Below, piece by piece: positions 40,058-47,881 of a stretch of DNA of 64,000 bases; position 1 is the stretch's first letter; every line of letters begins with the position of its first letter. Source of the stretch: Streptomyces abikoensis (GTDB lineage Bacteria > Actinomycetota > Actinomycetes > Streptomycetales > Streptomycetaceae). The notes below the pieces were generated by a model that did no database searches, had not been told where the DNA came from, and was given only the letters and a program-made list of their open reading frames with translations. Position numbers and translations under genes: made by a program. The DNA is taken from assembly GCF_014648775.1 (NCBI RefSeq), contig NZ_BMRT01000001.1:1364001-1428000 (forward strand), in the 5' to 3' direction.

Positions 40058-40567
40058 CTCCGCCCTCCCTTCACCCGGGTTACCGGTCAACTTATCGATC
40101 ACCACTCCAGTGTAGCGCCAGCCCGAGGTCGAACACTTCAGTTGGCCACGGGGTGTAACTGCGGTGTAAGTTTTTCACGGCTCGCGACACCTGAGTGTTC
40201 CGTCGCTGGTCAGAGGGGTAGCAACCGCTGGACTGTGGCGGAGAGCTGACCGTATGGTGCTGGTCCCTGCGGCCAAGGAGGTCCGGGGAGAAAGGGGGGG
40301 TCGCGCGGCGCGACGACAGACGCAGATACGAGCTGGCGCCCGAGAGCGGTAACTCTCAGGCGCCAACCAACGACGCTCCTCGCCTCTGCAAAGGCGAGGA
40401 GGTCACAACCAGAGCCGATCCGGACCCTTTGGACGAGGCATCCCGGACGGCCCCACTCGAAGGAGCGATTCTTACATGCCTGCTCACCAGCAGGAAACCT
40501 CGGCAGACCAAGCCGCCGACCTTGGCCTGCATGCCGAGCGCCTCGCGGCTGAGGGGAGTCGCTGACC
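40058..40567. promoter_or_regulatory. Control region between the XRE gene and the replication module
   Basis: About 510 bp without a convincing gene. At 40154-40171 the heptamer GGTGTAA occurs twice about 11 bases apart (GGTGTAACTGCGGTGTAAG), followed by TTTTT. Spacing of one helical turn suggests a regulator site for the divergent promoters of the XRE gene and the replication initiator. Further shared short words (CAGTGTAG, ACACTTCAG) occur just upstream. No tRNA or attachment site is recognised. Confidence 0.4.
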
Positions 40568-41611
40568 GTGGCGAGGATAAGAACGATCAAGCCGGAGGCG
40601 TTCGTCTCCGAGTCCCTCGCCGCCTGTACGGTCACCGCCGAGCGGACCTTCTTCGGGCTGCTCACCCAGGCCGACGACCACGGGCGCCATCGCGACCATC
40701 CCGCCATCATCGCGGGAAAGCTGTGGCCGCTGCGCCCCGAGCACACCCCGCTGGACGTCGAAGACGATCTCCAGCAGCTCGCCAGTGCCGGGCTGATCTG
40801 CCGGTACACCGGATGCGACGGGCGCGGGTACCTGCACATCGTGGCCTGGGCGAAGCACCAGAAGATCGACCGGCCCAGCGCTTCGCGCCTGCCGCTTTGC
40901 TCCGCTCACGACCAGGACAAGCGATGCGGCGCCTGCAAGGCCGAGTGCGGCCAGACGCCGCGACCGGATCACGCGCCGGCACCCTCGGTCCGCGTTGTCG
41001 AGGACTCGGTGAGCACTCCTCGAGCACTCGTCGAGGACTCGACGAACGTTCGACGAGTCTTCGCGAACGCCGATCAGCCCTCCGCTCCACCGACCACCTC
41101 CTCCCCCACGCTCGCGGACGCCCGGGTACCTTCCGCCGGGCACCCGGAGAGCGCCACCTCCACGGCTAGCGGAGAACCAGCAGGTCAGAGCGCATTCGAC
41201 GAAGATTCGTCGAACCCTCGTCGAGTCCTCGACGAGCCCTCGCCGTCTGGATCTAGGATCTTGGATCCTGGATCCATACCTTCGGGGCGCACCGCGCCCG
41301 CGCCCTCGACCGTCTCGGCCAAGGTCTTGATCGGCGAGTACGTCGCCGCTTGTGCGCACCGGCCGCCGGAGCGGGTGCTCGGGCATCTGGGGCGGGAGCT
41401 GAACCAGCTGCTTGCCGAGGGCATCGCCACCGAGCACCTGCGCGCCGCGTTGGAGCGGCTGCGGGTGAAGGGGCTGAGCCCGAGTGTGCTGCCGAGCCTG
41501 GTCAACGAGGTCATGAACGCCACCGCCCGGCAGACGCCCGCTCGGGCAGGTGGCGGGTACACGCCCTGGATGAACCCGGCGGACGACTCGGCGTACGAGG
41601 AGGTGCTCTGA
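40568..41611 (+). CDS. Phage/plasmid-type replication initiator (DnaD-like)
   Basis: A protein of 347 aa from GTG 40568. The N-terminal 120 residues match actinophage/ICE replication proteins: MARIRTIKPEAFVSESLAAC, RTFFGLLTQADDHGRHRDHP, AGLICRYTGCDGRGYLHIVAW and HQKIDRPSASRLP, a winged-helix domain. A disordered, highly charged central part (residues 140-240) is encoded by repeat-rich DNA. The C-terminal domain (VLIGEYVAACAHRPPERVLGHLG, LSPSVLPSLVNEVMNATA) may contact the helicase loader, whose gene begins at the last base of this stop codon. It is the probable initiator of this element. Confidence 0.7.
   Translation: MARIRTIKPEAFVSESLAACTVTAERTFFGLLTQADDHGRHRDHPAIIAGKLWPLRPEHTPLDVEDDLQQLASAGLICRYTGCDGRGYLHIVAWAKHQKIDRPSASRLPLCSAHDQDKRCGACKAECGQTPRPDHAPAPSVRVVEDSVSTPRALVEDSTNVRRVFANADQPSAPPTTSSPTLADARVPSAGHPESATSTASGEPAGQSAFDEDSSNPRRVLDEPSPSGSRILDPGSIPSGRTAPAPSTVSAKVLIGEYVAACAHRPPERVLGHLGRELNQLLAEGIATEHLRAALERLRVKGLSPSVLPSLVNEVMNATARQTPARAGGGYTPWMNPADDSAYEEVL
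40997..41237. repeat. Cluster of TCGA-rich palindromes within the initiator gene
   Basis: GTCGAGGACTCGAC at 41030-41043 has an exact inverted copy, GTCGAGTCCTCGAC, at 41220-41233, and a partial copy at 40997-41008. TTCGACGAA and TTCGTCGAA form a perfect 9-bp palindrome with a 2-base centre at 41195-41214. CGAACGTTCG at 41045-41054 is a further palindrome. All lie in the part of the gene encoding the variable linker, as expected for initiator-binding sites embedded in a rep gene. Confidence 0.6.
41249..41276. repeat. Four tandem 7-bp iterons
   Basis: Consecutive heptamers GGATCTA, GGATCTT, GGATCCT and GGATCCA lie at exact 7-base spacing. Seven is not a multiple of three, so each copy is read in a different frame (SGSRILDPGS), and the periodicity must be a DNA-level feature. 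The position, inside the initiator gene next to the palindrome cluster, fits part of a replication origin. Confidence 0.6.
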
Positions 41612-42315
41612 TGCCCCCTCGCCACCGCGATCCGGCGCCCGTGTCGGCCGCCCCGCTCGCCGCCCGCTTCGAGCGGATCTTCGCCGAGCGCGGCATGCCC
41701 CCGGGCGGGATGCCGGTCAGCGACACCCCCGAGCCGATCCCCGCCCTCGAGCGGGCGCAGAGGCAGATCCCGCGCCTGTACCGGGACGCGGTCACCGACC
41801 ACCCCCGGGTAGCCGCCTGGGTGCACACCATCGCCCGCACCGCCGAAGCTCCGAACCTCTCCGCGCGGCGCCAGGTGACCCACGGCCCGTCGCTGCTGCT
41901 GGTAGGACGAACCGGCCGGGGCAAGACCCACGCCGCATACGGGGCGATCCGCAGCCTGCTCGGCGCCGGCATCGACGTGCGCTGGCACGCCACCACCGCC
42001 GCCGACCTCTACGCCGAAATGCGCCCGCGCCAAGGCGTCGATCCGGAATGGATGCTGCGCCGCATCATCCGCATCCCGGTGCTGATCCTGGACGACCTCG
42101 GCGCCGCGAAATCCTCGGAATGGACCGAGGAACTGACCTACCGGCTGATCAACCAGCGCAGCATCCACCAGCTGCCCACCCTGGTCACCAGCAACCTGCC
42201 CATCAGCGACCTCCGGGCACAGATCGGCGACCGTGTCGCCTCCCGCCTGACCGGCATGTGCGAACAGGTGGTCTTCACCGGCCCCGACCGCCGCCGCCAA
42301 GGCCACGCCGCCTAA
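41611..42315 (+). CDS. DnaC-like helicase-loader ATPase
   Basis: A protein of 234 aa from ATG 41611, overlapping the initiator stop by one base. The AAA+ core has Walker A LLVGRTGRGKTHAA, Walker B VLILDDLGAAKSSEW, sensor 1 LVTSNLPISDL and a sensor 2-type Arg in RVASRLTGMC. Such proteins load a replicative helicase at a phage- or plasmid-type origin. With the preceding initiator this makes a two-gene replication module. Confidence 0.8.
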   Translation: MPPRHRDPAPVSAAPLAARFERIFAERGMPPGGMPVSDTPEPIPALERAQRQIPRLYRDAVTDHPRVAAWVHTIARTAEAPNLSARRQVTHGPSLLLVGRTGRGKTHAAYGAIRSLLGAGIDVRWHATTAADLYAEMRPRQGVDPEWMLRRIIRIPVLILDDLGAAKSSEWTEELTYRLINQRSIHQLPTLVTSNLPISDLRAQIGDRVASRLTGMCEQVVFTGPDRRRQGHAA

Positions 42316-42415
42316 CTGGCATCCTCCCGCCTCTCGCTGCCTGCACCCCCTTCACCCGAACCCCCGCGCTGAGCGCTGTCCGCACGCGCCCCGGGGGCGA
42401 ACGGAGCACCTTCCC

Positions 42416-43027
42416 ATGCACGCCCGCACCACCACCGCCACGTCCGCGTCCGCCTTCCGGCGGCTCGGTGACCAGTCCTGGCACGACAAGGCCGCCTGCC
42501 GCGGCCTCGAACCCGACGTCGCCGACCGGCTGTTCTTCCCCACCTCCCGCGCCCGCAAGGACATCGCCCAGGCCAGGGCACTGTGCGCCCAGTGCCCCGT
42601 CCGCCGGATCTGCCTGGACGCCGCCCTGGAGAGCGAGAGCTTCTACGGCATCCGGGGAGGCCTGACGGAGGACGAACGCCGGCCCCTGCACCACAAGCTC
42701 GACTACCGCCAGGACGGGGACCGCGTCGCCGCCGCACTGCGCGGCCTGGACATCCACCTCAGCAACGCCGAGCGCGCCGCCGTCGCCCGCCTCGCCTACC
42801 TCCACGGCTTCACCGCCGAACAACTCGCCTGGACCCTGAAGGTCAGTCAGGACTGGGCCACCGACCTGCTACGCAACGCACACAACGAGATCGAGGACCG
42901 CGACCGCTACTGGCAGCAGGCAGACGACGATGACGAGCCTGCTGCAGATGCCGCCTCCGGCACCACCACGGTGCCCGGACACCTGAGCCAGGTCATCGAC
43001 CGCGACAGCCTCAGCGAGGCCGCGTGA
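42416..43027 (+). CDS. WhiB-family iron-sulphur regulator
   Basis: A protein of 203 aa with the four cysteine ligands of the Wbl 4Fe-4S cluster (Cys28, then CAQCPVRRIC giving Cys57, Cys60 and Cys66) and the downstream turn YGIRGGLTEDER, a variant of the usual G[VI]WGG. The C-terminal 120 residues are an extra helical part, longer than in classical WhiB proteins. Wbl proteins bind the primary sigma factor; mobile-element members probably coordinate element genes with host physiology. It is coupled to the following gene by GTGA. Confidence 0.85.
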   Translation: MHARTTTATSASAFRRLGDQSWHDKAACRGLEPDVADRLFFPTSRARKDIAQARALCAQCPVRRICLDAALESESFYGIRGGLTEDERRPLHHKLDYRQDGDRVAAALRGLDIHLSNAERAAVARLAYLHGFTAEQLAWTLKVSQDWATDLLRNAHNEIEDRDRYWQQADDDDEPAADAASGTTTVPGHLSQVIDRDSLSEAA

Positions 43028-44292
43028 CCACCACCGGCAACACCACCACGGCGGTCGGCGACTGGGACCGCGCCGCCATCCTGCTCCTCGGCGCCGCAGG
43101 ATGCGCCCTGTCCTACGACGCACTCCAGCAGATGGCCGTCGCCATCCACATCCGCGGCCTGCTCACCTACCTCTACCCGCTGGTCATCGACGGCTTCATC
43201 GGCTACGGCGTCCGAGCCCTGATCCTCACCCGCACCGCACCCTGGCGCGCACGGCTCTACGTCTGGGCCCTCTTCGGCACCGCAACCGCCGCGAGCATCT
43301 GGGCCAACGCCCTGCACGCCATCCGGCTCAACCAGCTGCACCACGCCGGAAGCACCGAGCTCCGGCTCGGCGACATCACCGTCGGCGTCCTGTCCACCCT
43401 GGCCCCGCTCGCCCTCGCCGGCGCGGTCCACCTCTACATCCTGATCACCCGCCACCAACCCACCCGCACCGAGGCGGCGCGCGGACCGGTCCGCGCGGAC
43501 CAACCAGCGCCTGCGGACCAGCGGACCGCTCGTACGGACCGGTCCGCGGACCAGAGCCGAGCAACGGCCGGTCCGGAGACGACTGTGCGGACCGGTCCGC
43601 ACCAGGACCACAGCGCCGGACAGGCAAGCGGTCCAGTCCGCTCGCTCCGAAGCACCGCTGCGGACCGGTCCGCTGAGACGGTCCGCCCTCTCAGCGGACC
43701 GCGGATGGGGGCCTTCGACGGTCCGCTCACCGAGGCGTCGGCATCGCACGAAGCCCTTGCCGCCGACCGCGATCCGGCGCTGCCGCACCCGCAGGAACCA
43801 GGGGCATCCGGTCCGCTGCCCCGGGCCGCGTCTGCGGACCGGTCCGCGACGGCATCGGTCCGGGCGCCCGGTCCCCGGACTGCGGACACCGCCTCTTCCG
43901 GACCGTCGGCGCAGACCGCGGACCGGTCCGCTGCGGACCAGCGGACCGCACCTTCCGAGACAGACGAAGAGGTCCGGACCAGTCCGCAGGAAGGTGCGGA
44001 CCAGCGGACCGGTCCGCAGAACCAGTCCACGCCGCTCGACGCCGCCGCGGACCAGCGGACCACCGACGCTGCGGACCGGCGGAGCGCGGACCGGTCCGCG
44101 ACCGGGGGCGACGGCGAAGAGCAGGACATCGAAGAACTCCTGCCGATCGCCCGCGCCGCGGTCACACTCCATGGCCGTATCAACCGGACCGTCGTCCGCA
44201 GCGGCCTGCGCGAGCACCAGATCCAGGTCAGCAACCAGCGCCTCGGCCTGATTCTCCAGCGCCTGCGCGACGAAGCCGCGCTCGCCGCCTGA
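43024..44292 (+). CDS. DUF2637 membrane protein with repeat-encoded linker
   Basis: A protein of 422 aa from GTG 43024. The first 145 residues hold about four membrane helices (AAILLLGAAGCALSYDALQQMA, YPLVIDGFIGYGVRALIL, LYVWALFGTATAASIWANAL, LAPLALAGAVHLYILIT), matching DUF2637/Spd-type proteins of actinobacterial mobile elements. Residues 155-360 are a low-complexity linker rich in ADRSA, ADQRTA and RTGP, produced by DNA repeats read in all three frames. The last 60 residues (ELLPIARAAVTLHGRINRTVVRSGLREHQIQVSN) form a winged-helix-like domain. It may act in plasmid spread or in sensing. Confidence 0.75.
   Translation: MTTTGNTTTAVGDWDRAAILLLGAAGCALSYDALQQMAVAIHIRGLLTYLYPLVIDGFIGYGVRALILTRTAPWRARLYVWALFGTATAASIWANALHAIRLNQLHHAGSTELRLGDITVGVLSTLAPLALAGAVHLYILITRHQPTRTEAARGPVRADQPAPADQRTARTDRSADQSRATAGPETTVRTGPHQDHSAGQASGPVRSLRSTAADRSAETVRPLSGPRMGAFDGPLTEASASHEALAADRDPALPHPQEPGASGPLPRAASADRSATASVRAPGPRTADTASSGPSAQTADRSAADQRTAPSETDEEVRTSPQEGADQRTGPQNQSTPLDAAADQRTTDAADRRSADRSATGGDGEEQDIEELLPIARAAVTLHGRINRTVVRSGLREHQIQVSNQRLGLILQRLRDEAALAA
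43483..44097. repeat. Array of GGACCGGTCC palindromes
   Basis: Eight perfect copies of the 10-bp palindrome GGACCGGTCC begin at 43483, 43536, 43589, 43662, 43836, 43920, 44006 and 44088. They are interspersed with four copies of GCGGACCAGCGGACC (near 43513, 43934, 43996 and 44046) and several half sites. The first three palindromes are exactly 53 bases apart. They are translated in different frames (RGPVR, ADRSA, RTGP), so they are conserved as DNA. They are likely binding sites for an element protein. Confidence 0.75.
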
Positions 44293-44380
44293 CCTCCCCC
44301 TCGCCCGCCTTCCCCGGTGTGCGGCGGCCCCACAGCCACCGGCGGCCGCACACCCTGCATGCCCGTGAAAGGCCATCGCT

Positions 44381-44572
44381 GTGCACCACTGCTACCGATT
44401 CCGCTCCATCCGGACCGCCTTCGAGCGCGACATCACCGGCTACGAAAGCCGCGCCGACCGCGCCCCGGCCAGCCCCCTGGGCAGGACCTGCCGCACCAGC
44501 GCCCAGACCACCCGCCACGCCATGGCCCGGGCCCTGAACCGGCACCTCCGCCGCTGCCGCGAATGCGGCTGA
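44381..44572 (+). CDS. Small basic protein, 63 aa
   Basis: GTG 44381 with AAAGG upstream. The sequence HHCYRFRSIRTAFERDITGYESRADR followed by ARALNRHLRRCREC is basic and has four cysteines but no recognised fold. It sits between the DUF2637 gene and the mobilisation genes, where Streptomyces elements often carry very small ORFs. It could bind DNA or be a chance frame. Confidence 0.4.
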   Translation: MHHCYRFRSIRTAFERDITGYESRADRAPASPLGRTCRTSAQTTRHAMARALNRHLRRCRECG

Positions 44573-44671
44573 CCAGCACATTCCGCCGCTAACGCCACCA
44601 GGCGGCCCGACCACACCCCGGCCGGGCCGCCGCCCCGCCCCGCCCCGCACTACAAGGGAGTTCGCCCCCAC

Positions 44672-44905
44672 ATGCCTTACTACCCGACGCCCGCACCGAC
44701 CGCCGGCCTGGAGGCCGCAGCCTGGGTCGACGTGCTTCTGCGCTACGGACTCGTACACGCCGCCGCCGAGGGACCGGACGGGCAGTGGCTCGCTCAGATT
44801 CACCCGGAGAGCACTGTGTGGCTGCTGCGCGACGCCGGCGAAGTCCTGACTCTGGCCGCCGCACTCCAGCACCAGCTGCGCACCGTCGGCGGTGAGAACC
44901 GATGA
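44672..44905 (+). CDS. Small hypothetical protein, 77 aa
   Basis: ATG 44672 with AGGGAG upstream. The sequence WVDVLLRYGLVHAAAEGPDGQWLAQIHPESTVWLLRDAGE suggests a small alpha/beta fold without motifs. The stop overlaps the start of mobC by 4 bases (ATGA), so it is co-translated with the relaxosome genes and may be an accessory of mobilisation. Confidence 0.55.
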   Translation: MPYYPTPAPTAGLEAAAWVDVLLRYGLVHAAAEGPDGQWLAQIHPESTVWLLRDAGEVLTLAAALQHQLRTVGGENR

Positions 44906-45543
44906 CAAACCGCCGACCGTCCCCGAACCCCTCGAACCCGCAGGTGACATCCAACTCGACCTCGGGCCGAGCAAGTTGGAGTTTTGGATACTCCCCCGGC
45001 GGGGGAGTATCCAAAACCGCCTCCGCCCCGGGGGTGGCGGAGGCCGACCGGCGCCAGGGGGCACCGGCCGGAGAGGCTGCGACCGAGGGCGGACCGCAGT
45101 CTGCGCAGGGTGAGAAGCACACCTGCCACACCCAGCACTGCGAGCATGCTGCACCGCAGCAGCCTCGTGTGCGCCATCGCACCCGCCAGCCGCGCCAGCG
45201 CAACCGCTTCCGCAACGTCCGTCTGAGCGACAGCGAGCTCGCCCTCATCTCCGCCGGCGCGAAAGCCGCCGGCATGACCGATGCCGGCTTCCTCGCCCAC
45301 GCCGGCCTCGCCGCCGCCCGCGACCTGACCACCACCGCAGCCCGCATCGCCGGCGACCGGGAGCTGGTGGCTGAGCTCTTCGCCGCACGACGACACCTCG
45401 GCCACATCGGTAACAACCTCAACCAGATCGCCAAGATCCTCAACTCCGACGGCCACGCACCCCAGACCGGCATCGTCCTCGACGCGGTACGCCGGGCGAC
45501 CGAGCGTCTGCAGGCCGCCACCGTCCGACTCCTCAACCAGTAA
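44902..45543 (+). CDS. mobC: MobC-like relaxosome accessory protein
   Basis: A protein of 213 aa from ATG 44902. The C-terminal 110 residues match bacterial mobilisation proteins: RNRFRNVRLSDSELALISAG (ribbon-helix-helix-like), GMTDAGFLAHAGL and the signature ARRHLGHIGNNLNQIAKILN. The first 85 residues are disordered and are encoded over the large inverted repeat at 44981-45017. MobC proteins bind oriT and help the relaxase open the strands. The relaxase gene starts 12 bases later. Confidence 0.85.
   Translation: MTNRRPSPNPSNPQVTSNSTSGRASWSFGYSPGGGVSKTASAPGVAEADRRQGAPAGEAATEGGPQSAQGEKHTCHTQHCEHAAPQQPRVRHRTRQPRQRNRFRNVRLSDSELALISAGAKAAGMTDAGFLAHAGLAAARDLTTTAARIAGDRELVAELFAARRHLGHIGNNLNQIAKILNSDGHAPQTGIVLDAVRRATERLQAATVRLLNQ
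44981..45017 (+). other. oriT: Candidate origin of transfer (oriT) inverted repeat
   Basis: A perfect 17-bp inverted repeat (GTTTTGGATACTCCCCC against GGGGGAGTATCCAAAAC) with a 3-base loop lies inside the 5' part of mobC and 540 bases before the relaxase gene. Long AT/GC-mixed hairpins next to mobC and relaxase genes are the usual form of oriT. The nick site cannot be located from sequence alone. Confidence 0.55.
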
Positions 45544-45554
45544 GCGCCCCGAAC

Positions 45555-47285
45555 GTGATCCCCCGAGTCCACCAGCAGGGCAACCGGACCATCGGCCTGC
45601 TCTCCTACCTCTACGGCCCCGGCACCCACGAGGAGCACATCGACCCTCACCTGGTCGCCTCCTTCGACGGCGCCGCCCCCGACCCCGGCCGCGACGCGGC
45701 CGCCATGCTCAAGGACCTCCAGCTCCTTCTCGACCAGCCGGTGCAGGCGCTCGAGAAGGAGCTACGGCCGGACAAGCATGTGTGGCACTGCTCTGTCCGC
45801 GCGGCTCCCGGCGACCGGGTCCTGTCCGACCAGGAGTGGGGGGAGATCGCGCGGCGCGTCGTCGCTGCCACCGGCATCGACGACGGGGACGGTGCCGGAT
45901 GCCGATGGGCCGCGGTCCGGCACGCTGACGATCACATCCACATCATCGCCACCCTGGTGCGCGAGGACGGTCACATGCCCAACCACCACCGCTCGGGCAA
46001 GCGCGCTCAGGCCGAGTGCCGTCTCATCGAAGCCGAGTACGGGCTGACCGCGGTCAACGCCGGCGACGGCACCGCCGCGAAGCGGCCCACCAGCGCCGAA
46101 CGGCGCAAGGCCGAACGTCAGCGTCGTGCGCAGACCCCGCGTGAGGAGCTTCGAGAGAGCGTACGGCGCGCGGTGGCCGGCGCCAACACCGAGCAGGAGT
46201 TCTTCGACCGCCTCGCCGCTGCCGGCCTGCTCGTACGCACCCGCACCGCCCCCTCGGGCGACCTGCTCGGCTATACCGTCGCCCTCCCAGGCGACCGCAA
46301 CGGCCAAGGCGAACCGGTCTTCTACTCGGGGTCGAAGCTGGCCCCCGACCTCTCCCTCCCCCGCATCCGCGAACGCCTCGCCCCCGAAACCAAGGAACCG
46401 CTCGCCGCACCGGACTTGGGCGAAGGCGACACCGTCCGCTCCCGGCCGACCAGCCCGGCCTCGGCCCGCCGGGCAGCAACGAGCACCGTCTGGAATGCCG
46501 CTCTCGTCCTCGACGACCAGGGCGACGACGGCGCGGCAGCAGCCCAGCTCTCGGCCACCGGCGAGCTTCTCGACGCCCTCGCCAAGACCTCCACCGTCAC
46601 CACGCGCGACGAACTGCGGCTGGCAGCAAGTGCCTTCGAGCGGGCCAGCCGCTCCCACATCCGCGCCCAGCATGCCGAATCGCGTGCCCTGCGCAAGGCC
46701 GTCCGGGAAATCGTCTACGCCGGCCCCTCCCTCGGACGCAGCGAAGACGGAGCAGCCACCGCCATGCTGCTCTCCACCCTGCTCTTCGTCGTGGTAGCCG
46801 CAGCCCGCTGGCACGCCCAACACCAGCACGCCCAACAGGCCGCAGCCGCCCGCCAGGCCGCCGAGCACCTGCGCGCCGCCTACCGCACCACCGCCCACGC
46901 CCCGCTGACCGAACTACGCCACCAAGGCCGACGCCTCCCCCGGACCACCCGCGCCCGGTACGAGACGACCGTGCACACCGTGCTGCCCGGCCTCGCGGAG
47001 ACGGTACTCGCCGAGAGCGGATGGGATGCCCTGGCCGCCACCCTCAACGACGCCGCACGAACCGGAGCCGACCCCGCCTCCCTCCTCCGCGAAGCCGCCG
47101 ACCAGCGCGAGCTGCACTCGGCCGACTCCATCAGCGACGTCCTCGTCTGGCGCATACGCCGCCTCGCCGACCTACCCGCCCACACCCCGAAGACCACGAC
47201 CGCCTCGATGCCGACAGCCACTGCCCGTACCGCACGTCCAGCAGCTCCCGACAACCACCGTCGTACAGGACGGAGTAGTCGCTGA
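45555..47285 (+). CDS. Relaxase / mobilisation nuclease
   Basis: A protein of 576 aa from GTG 45555. The N-terminal relaxase domain begins IPRVHQQGNRTIGLLSYLYGPG, typical of actinobacterial plasmid relaxases, with a Tyr near residue 18 as a possible nucleophile. The metal-binding histidine triad is in RHADDHIHIIA (His123, His127, His129). The middle region is helical and charged, and a single hydrophobic stretch (AMLLSTLLFVVVAAARW) near residue 405 could be a membrane contact. It would nick oriT and pilot the strand, relying on transfer genes in trans because none are present here. Confidence 0.85.
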   Translation: MIPRVHQQGNRTIGLLSYLYGPGTHEEHIDPHLVASFDGAAPDPGRDAAAMLKDLQLLLDQPVQALEKELRPDKHVWHCSVRAAPGDRVLSDQEWGEIARRVVAATGIDDGDGAGCRWAAVRHADDHIHIIATLVREDGHMPNHHRSGKRAQAECRLIEAEYGLTAVNAGDGTAAKRPTSAERRKAERQRRAQTPREELRESVRRAVAGANTEQEFFDRLAAAGLLVRTRTAPSGDLLGYTVALPGDRNGQGEPVFYSGSKLAPDLSLPRIRERLAPETKEPLAAPDLGEGDTVRSRPTSPASARRAATSTVWNAALVLDDQGDDGAAAAQLSATGELLDALAKTSTVTTRDELRLAASAFERASRSHIRAQHAESRALRKAVREIVYAGPSLGRSEDGAATAMLLSTLLFVVVAAARWHAQHQHAQQAAAARQAAEHLRAAYRTTAHAPLTELRHQGRRLPRTTRARYETTVHTVLPGLAETVLAESGWDALAATLNDAARTGADPASLLREAADQRELHSADSISDVLVWRIRRLADLPAHTPKTTTASMPTATARTARPAAPDNHRRTGRSSR

Positions 47286-47370
47286 TGCACACCGAATCGC
47301 AAGTAGCTCTGCAGGGCGCCCGCGGCCGATCGTGGAACGGCAGACGGCAGCGCAACAGGAGGGACATCGG

Positions 47371-47775
47371 ATGTTCTGGCGCAAGAGGAAGACCGCCCAC
47401 CAGGCGCAGGAGCCCACCGCTCTCCCCGCAGCAGCGCAGTCCGCCCCGGAGTCCTTCGAGGTGCCGACGGACTGGCGAGTGGACCGGACGACGGTGTCGT
47501 TCATGGCTTTCCCTCATCCCGGGCCACTGGTCATCGCGGATGCGACCGTCACCTGCCGCCAGTGCGGGGCGGAAAGGGAATGGATGGTGATCAAGACCAG
47601 TGAGGGCGTATTCGTCCGGTGCCGCTGCACCTTCACCTGGCCCGAACCGCGCATTTCACCCCAATGGTTCGACGACCTGATGGGCCCCGTCACGGACGTG
47701 GCACCGGACTTCAATCACGCCCTGCGTTCTATGGGCTACGACGGCGTGTTTTCCGGCACCTACCTGGTCGAATGA
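47371..47775 (+). CDS. Hypothetical protein with possible zinc-binding cysteines
   Basis: A protein of 134 aa from ATG 47371, with AGGAGGG 8 bases upstream, a strong ribosome site. A four-cysteine pattern (CRQCGAEREWMVIKTSEGVF then RCRC) suggests a small zinc ribbon. The start lies about 85 bases after the relaxase stop on the same strand. No family is recognised. Confidence 0.6.
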   Translation: MFWRKRKTAHQAQEPTALPAAAQSAPESFEVPTDWRVDRTTVSFMAFPHPGPLVIADATVTCRQCGAEREWMVIKTSEGVFVRCRCTFTWPEPRISPQWFDDLMGPVTDVAPDFNHALRSMGYDGVFSGTYLVE

Positions 47776-47881
47776 TGCTGGAAGTGCACACCATTGGGGA
47801 TGCGCCTCTCCGTCACTAACTTGTCGGCTCTCATAGGTGTAGCTCTGGGCACAGGTGCATTTGGCTGCACACGTCTGACCA

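Noticed and set aside
40429..41169. Long frames on both strands over the replication initiator, such as 40484-41437 minus.
   Set aside because: They lie opposite or out of frame with a gene that has clear homology and show only the Arg/Pro/Gly bias of high-GC shadow frames.
43441..44110. The spaced palindromes were considered as a CRISPR array.
   Set aside because: The repeats are only 10 bp, the spacing is irregular after the first three, the region is coding, and no cas genes are present.
42907..44376. A 489-codon minus-strand frame opposite the DUF2637 gene.
   Set aside because: The membrane helices and DUF2637 sequence are on the plus strand; the minus frame is Gly/Arg-rich and caused by the palindromic repeats.
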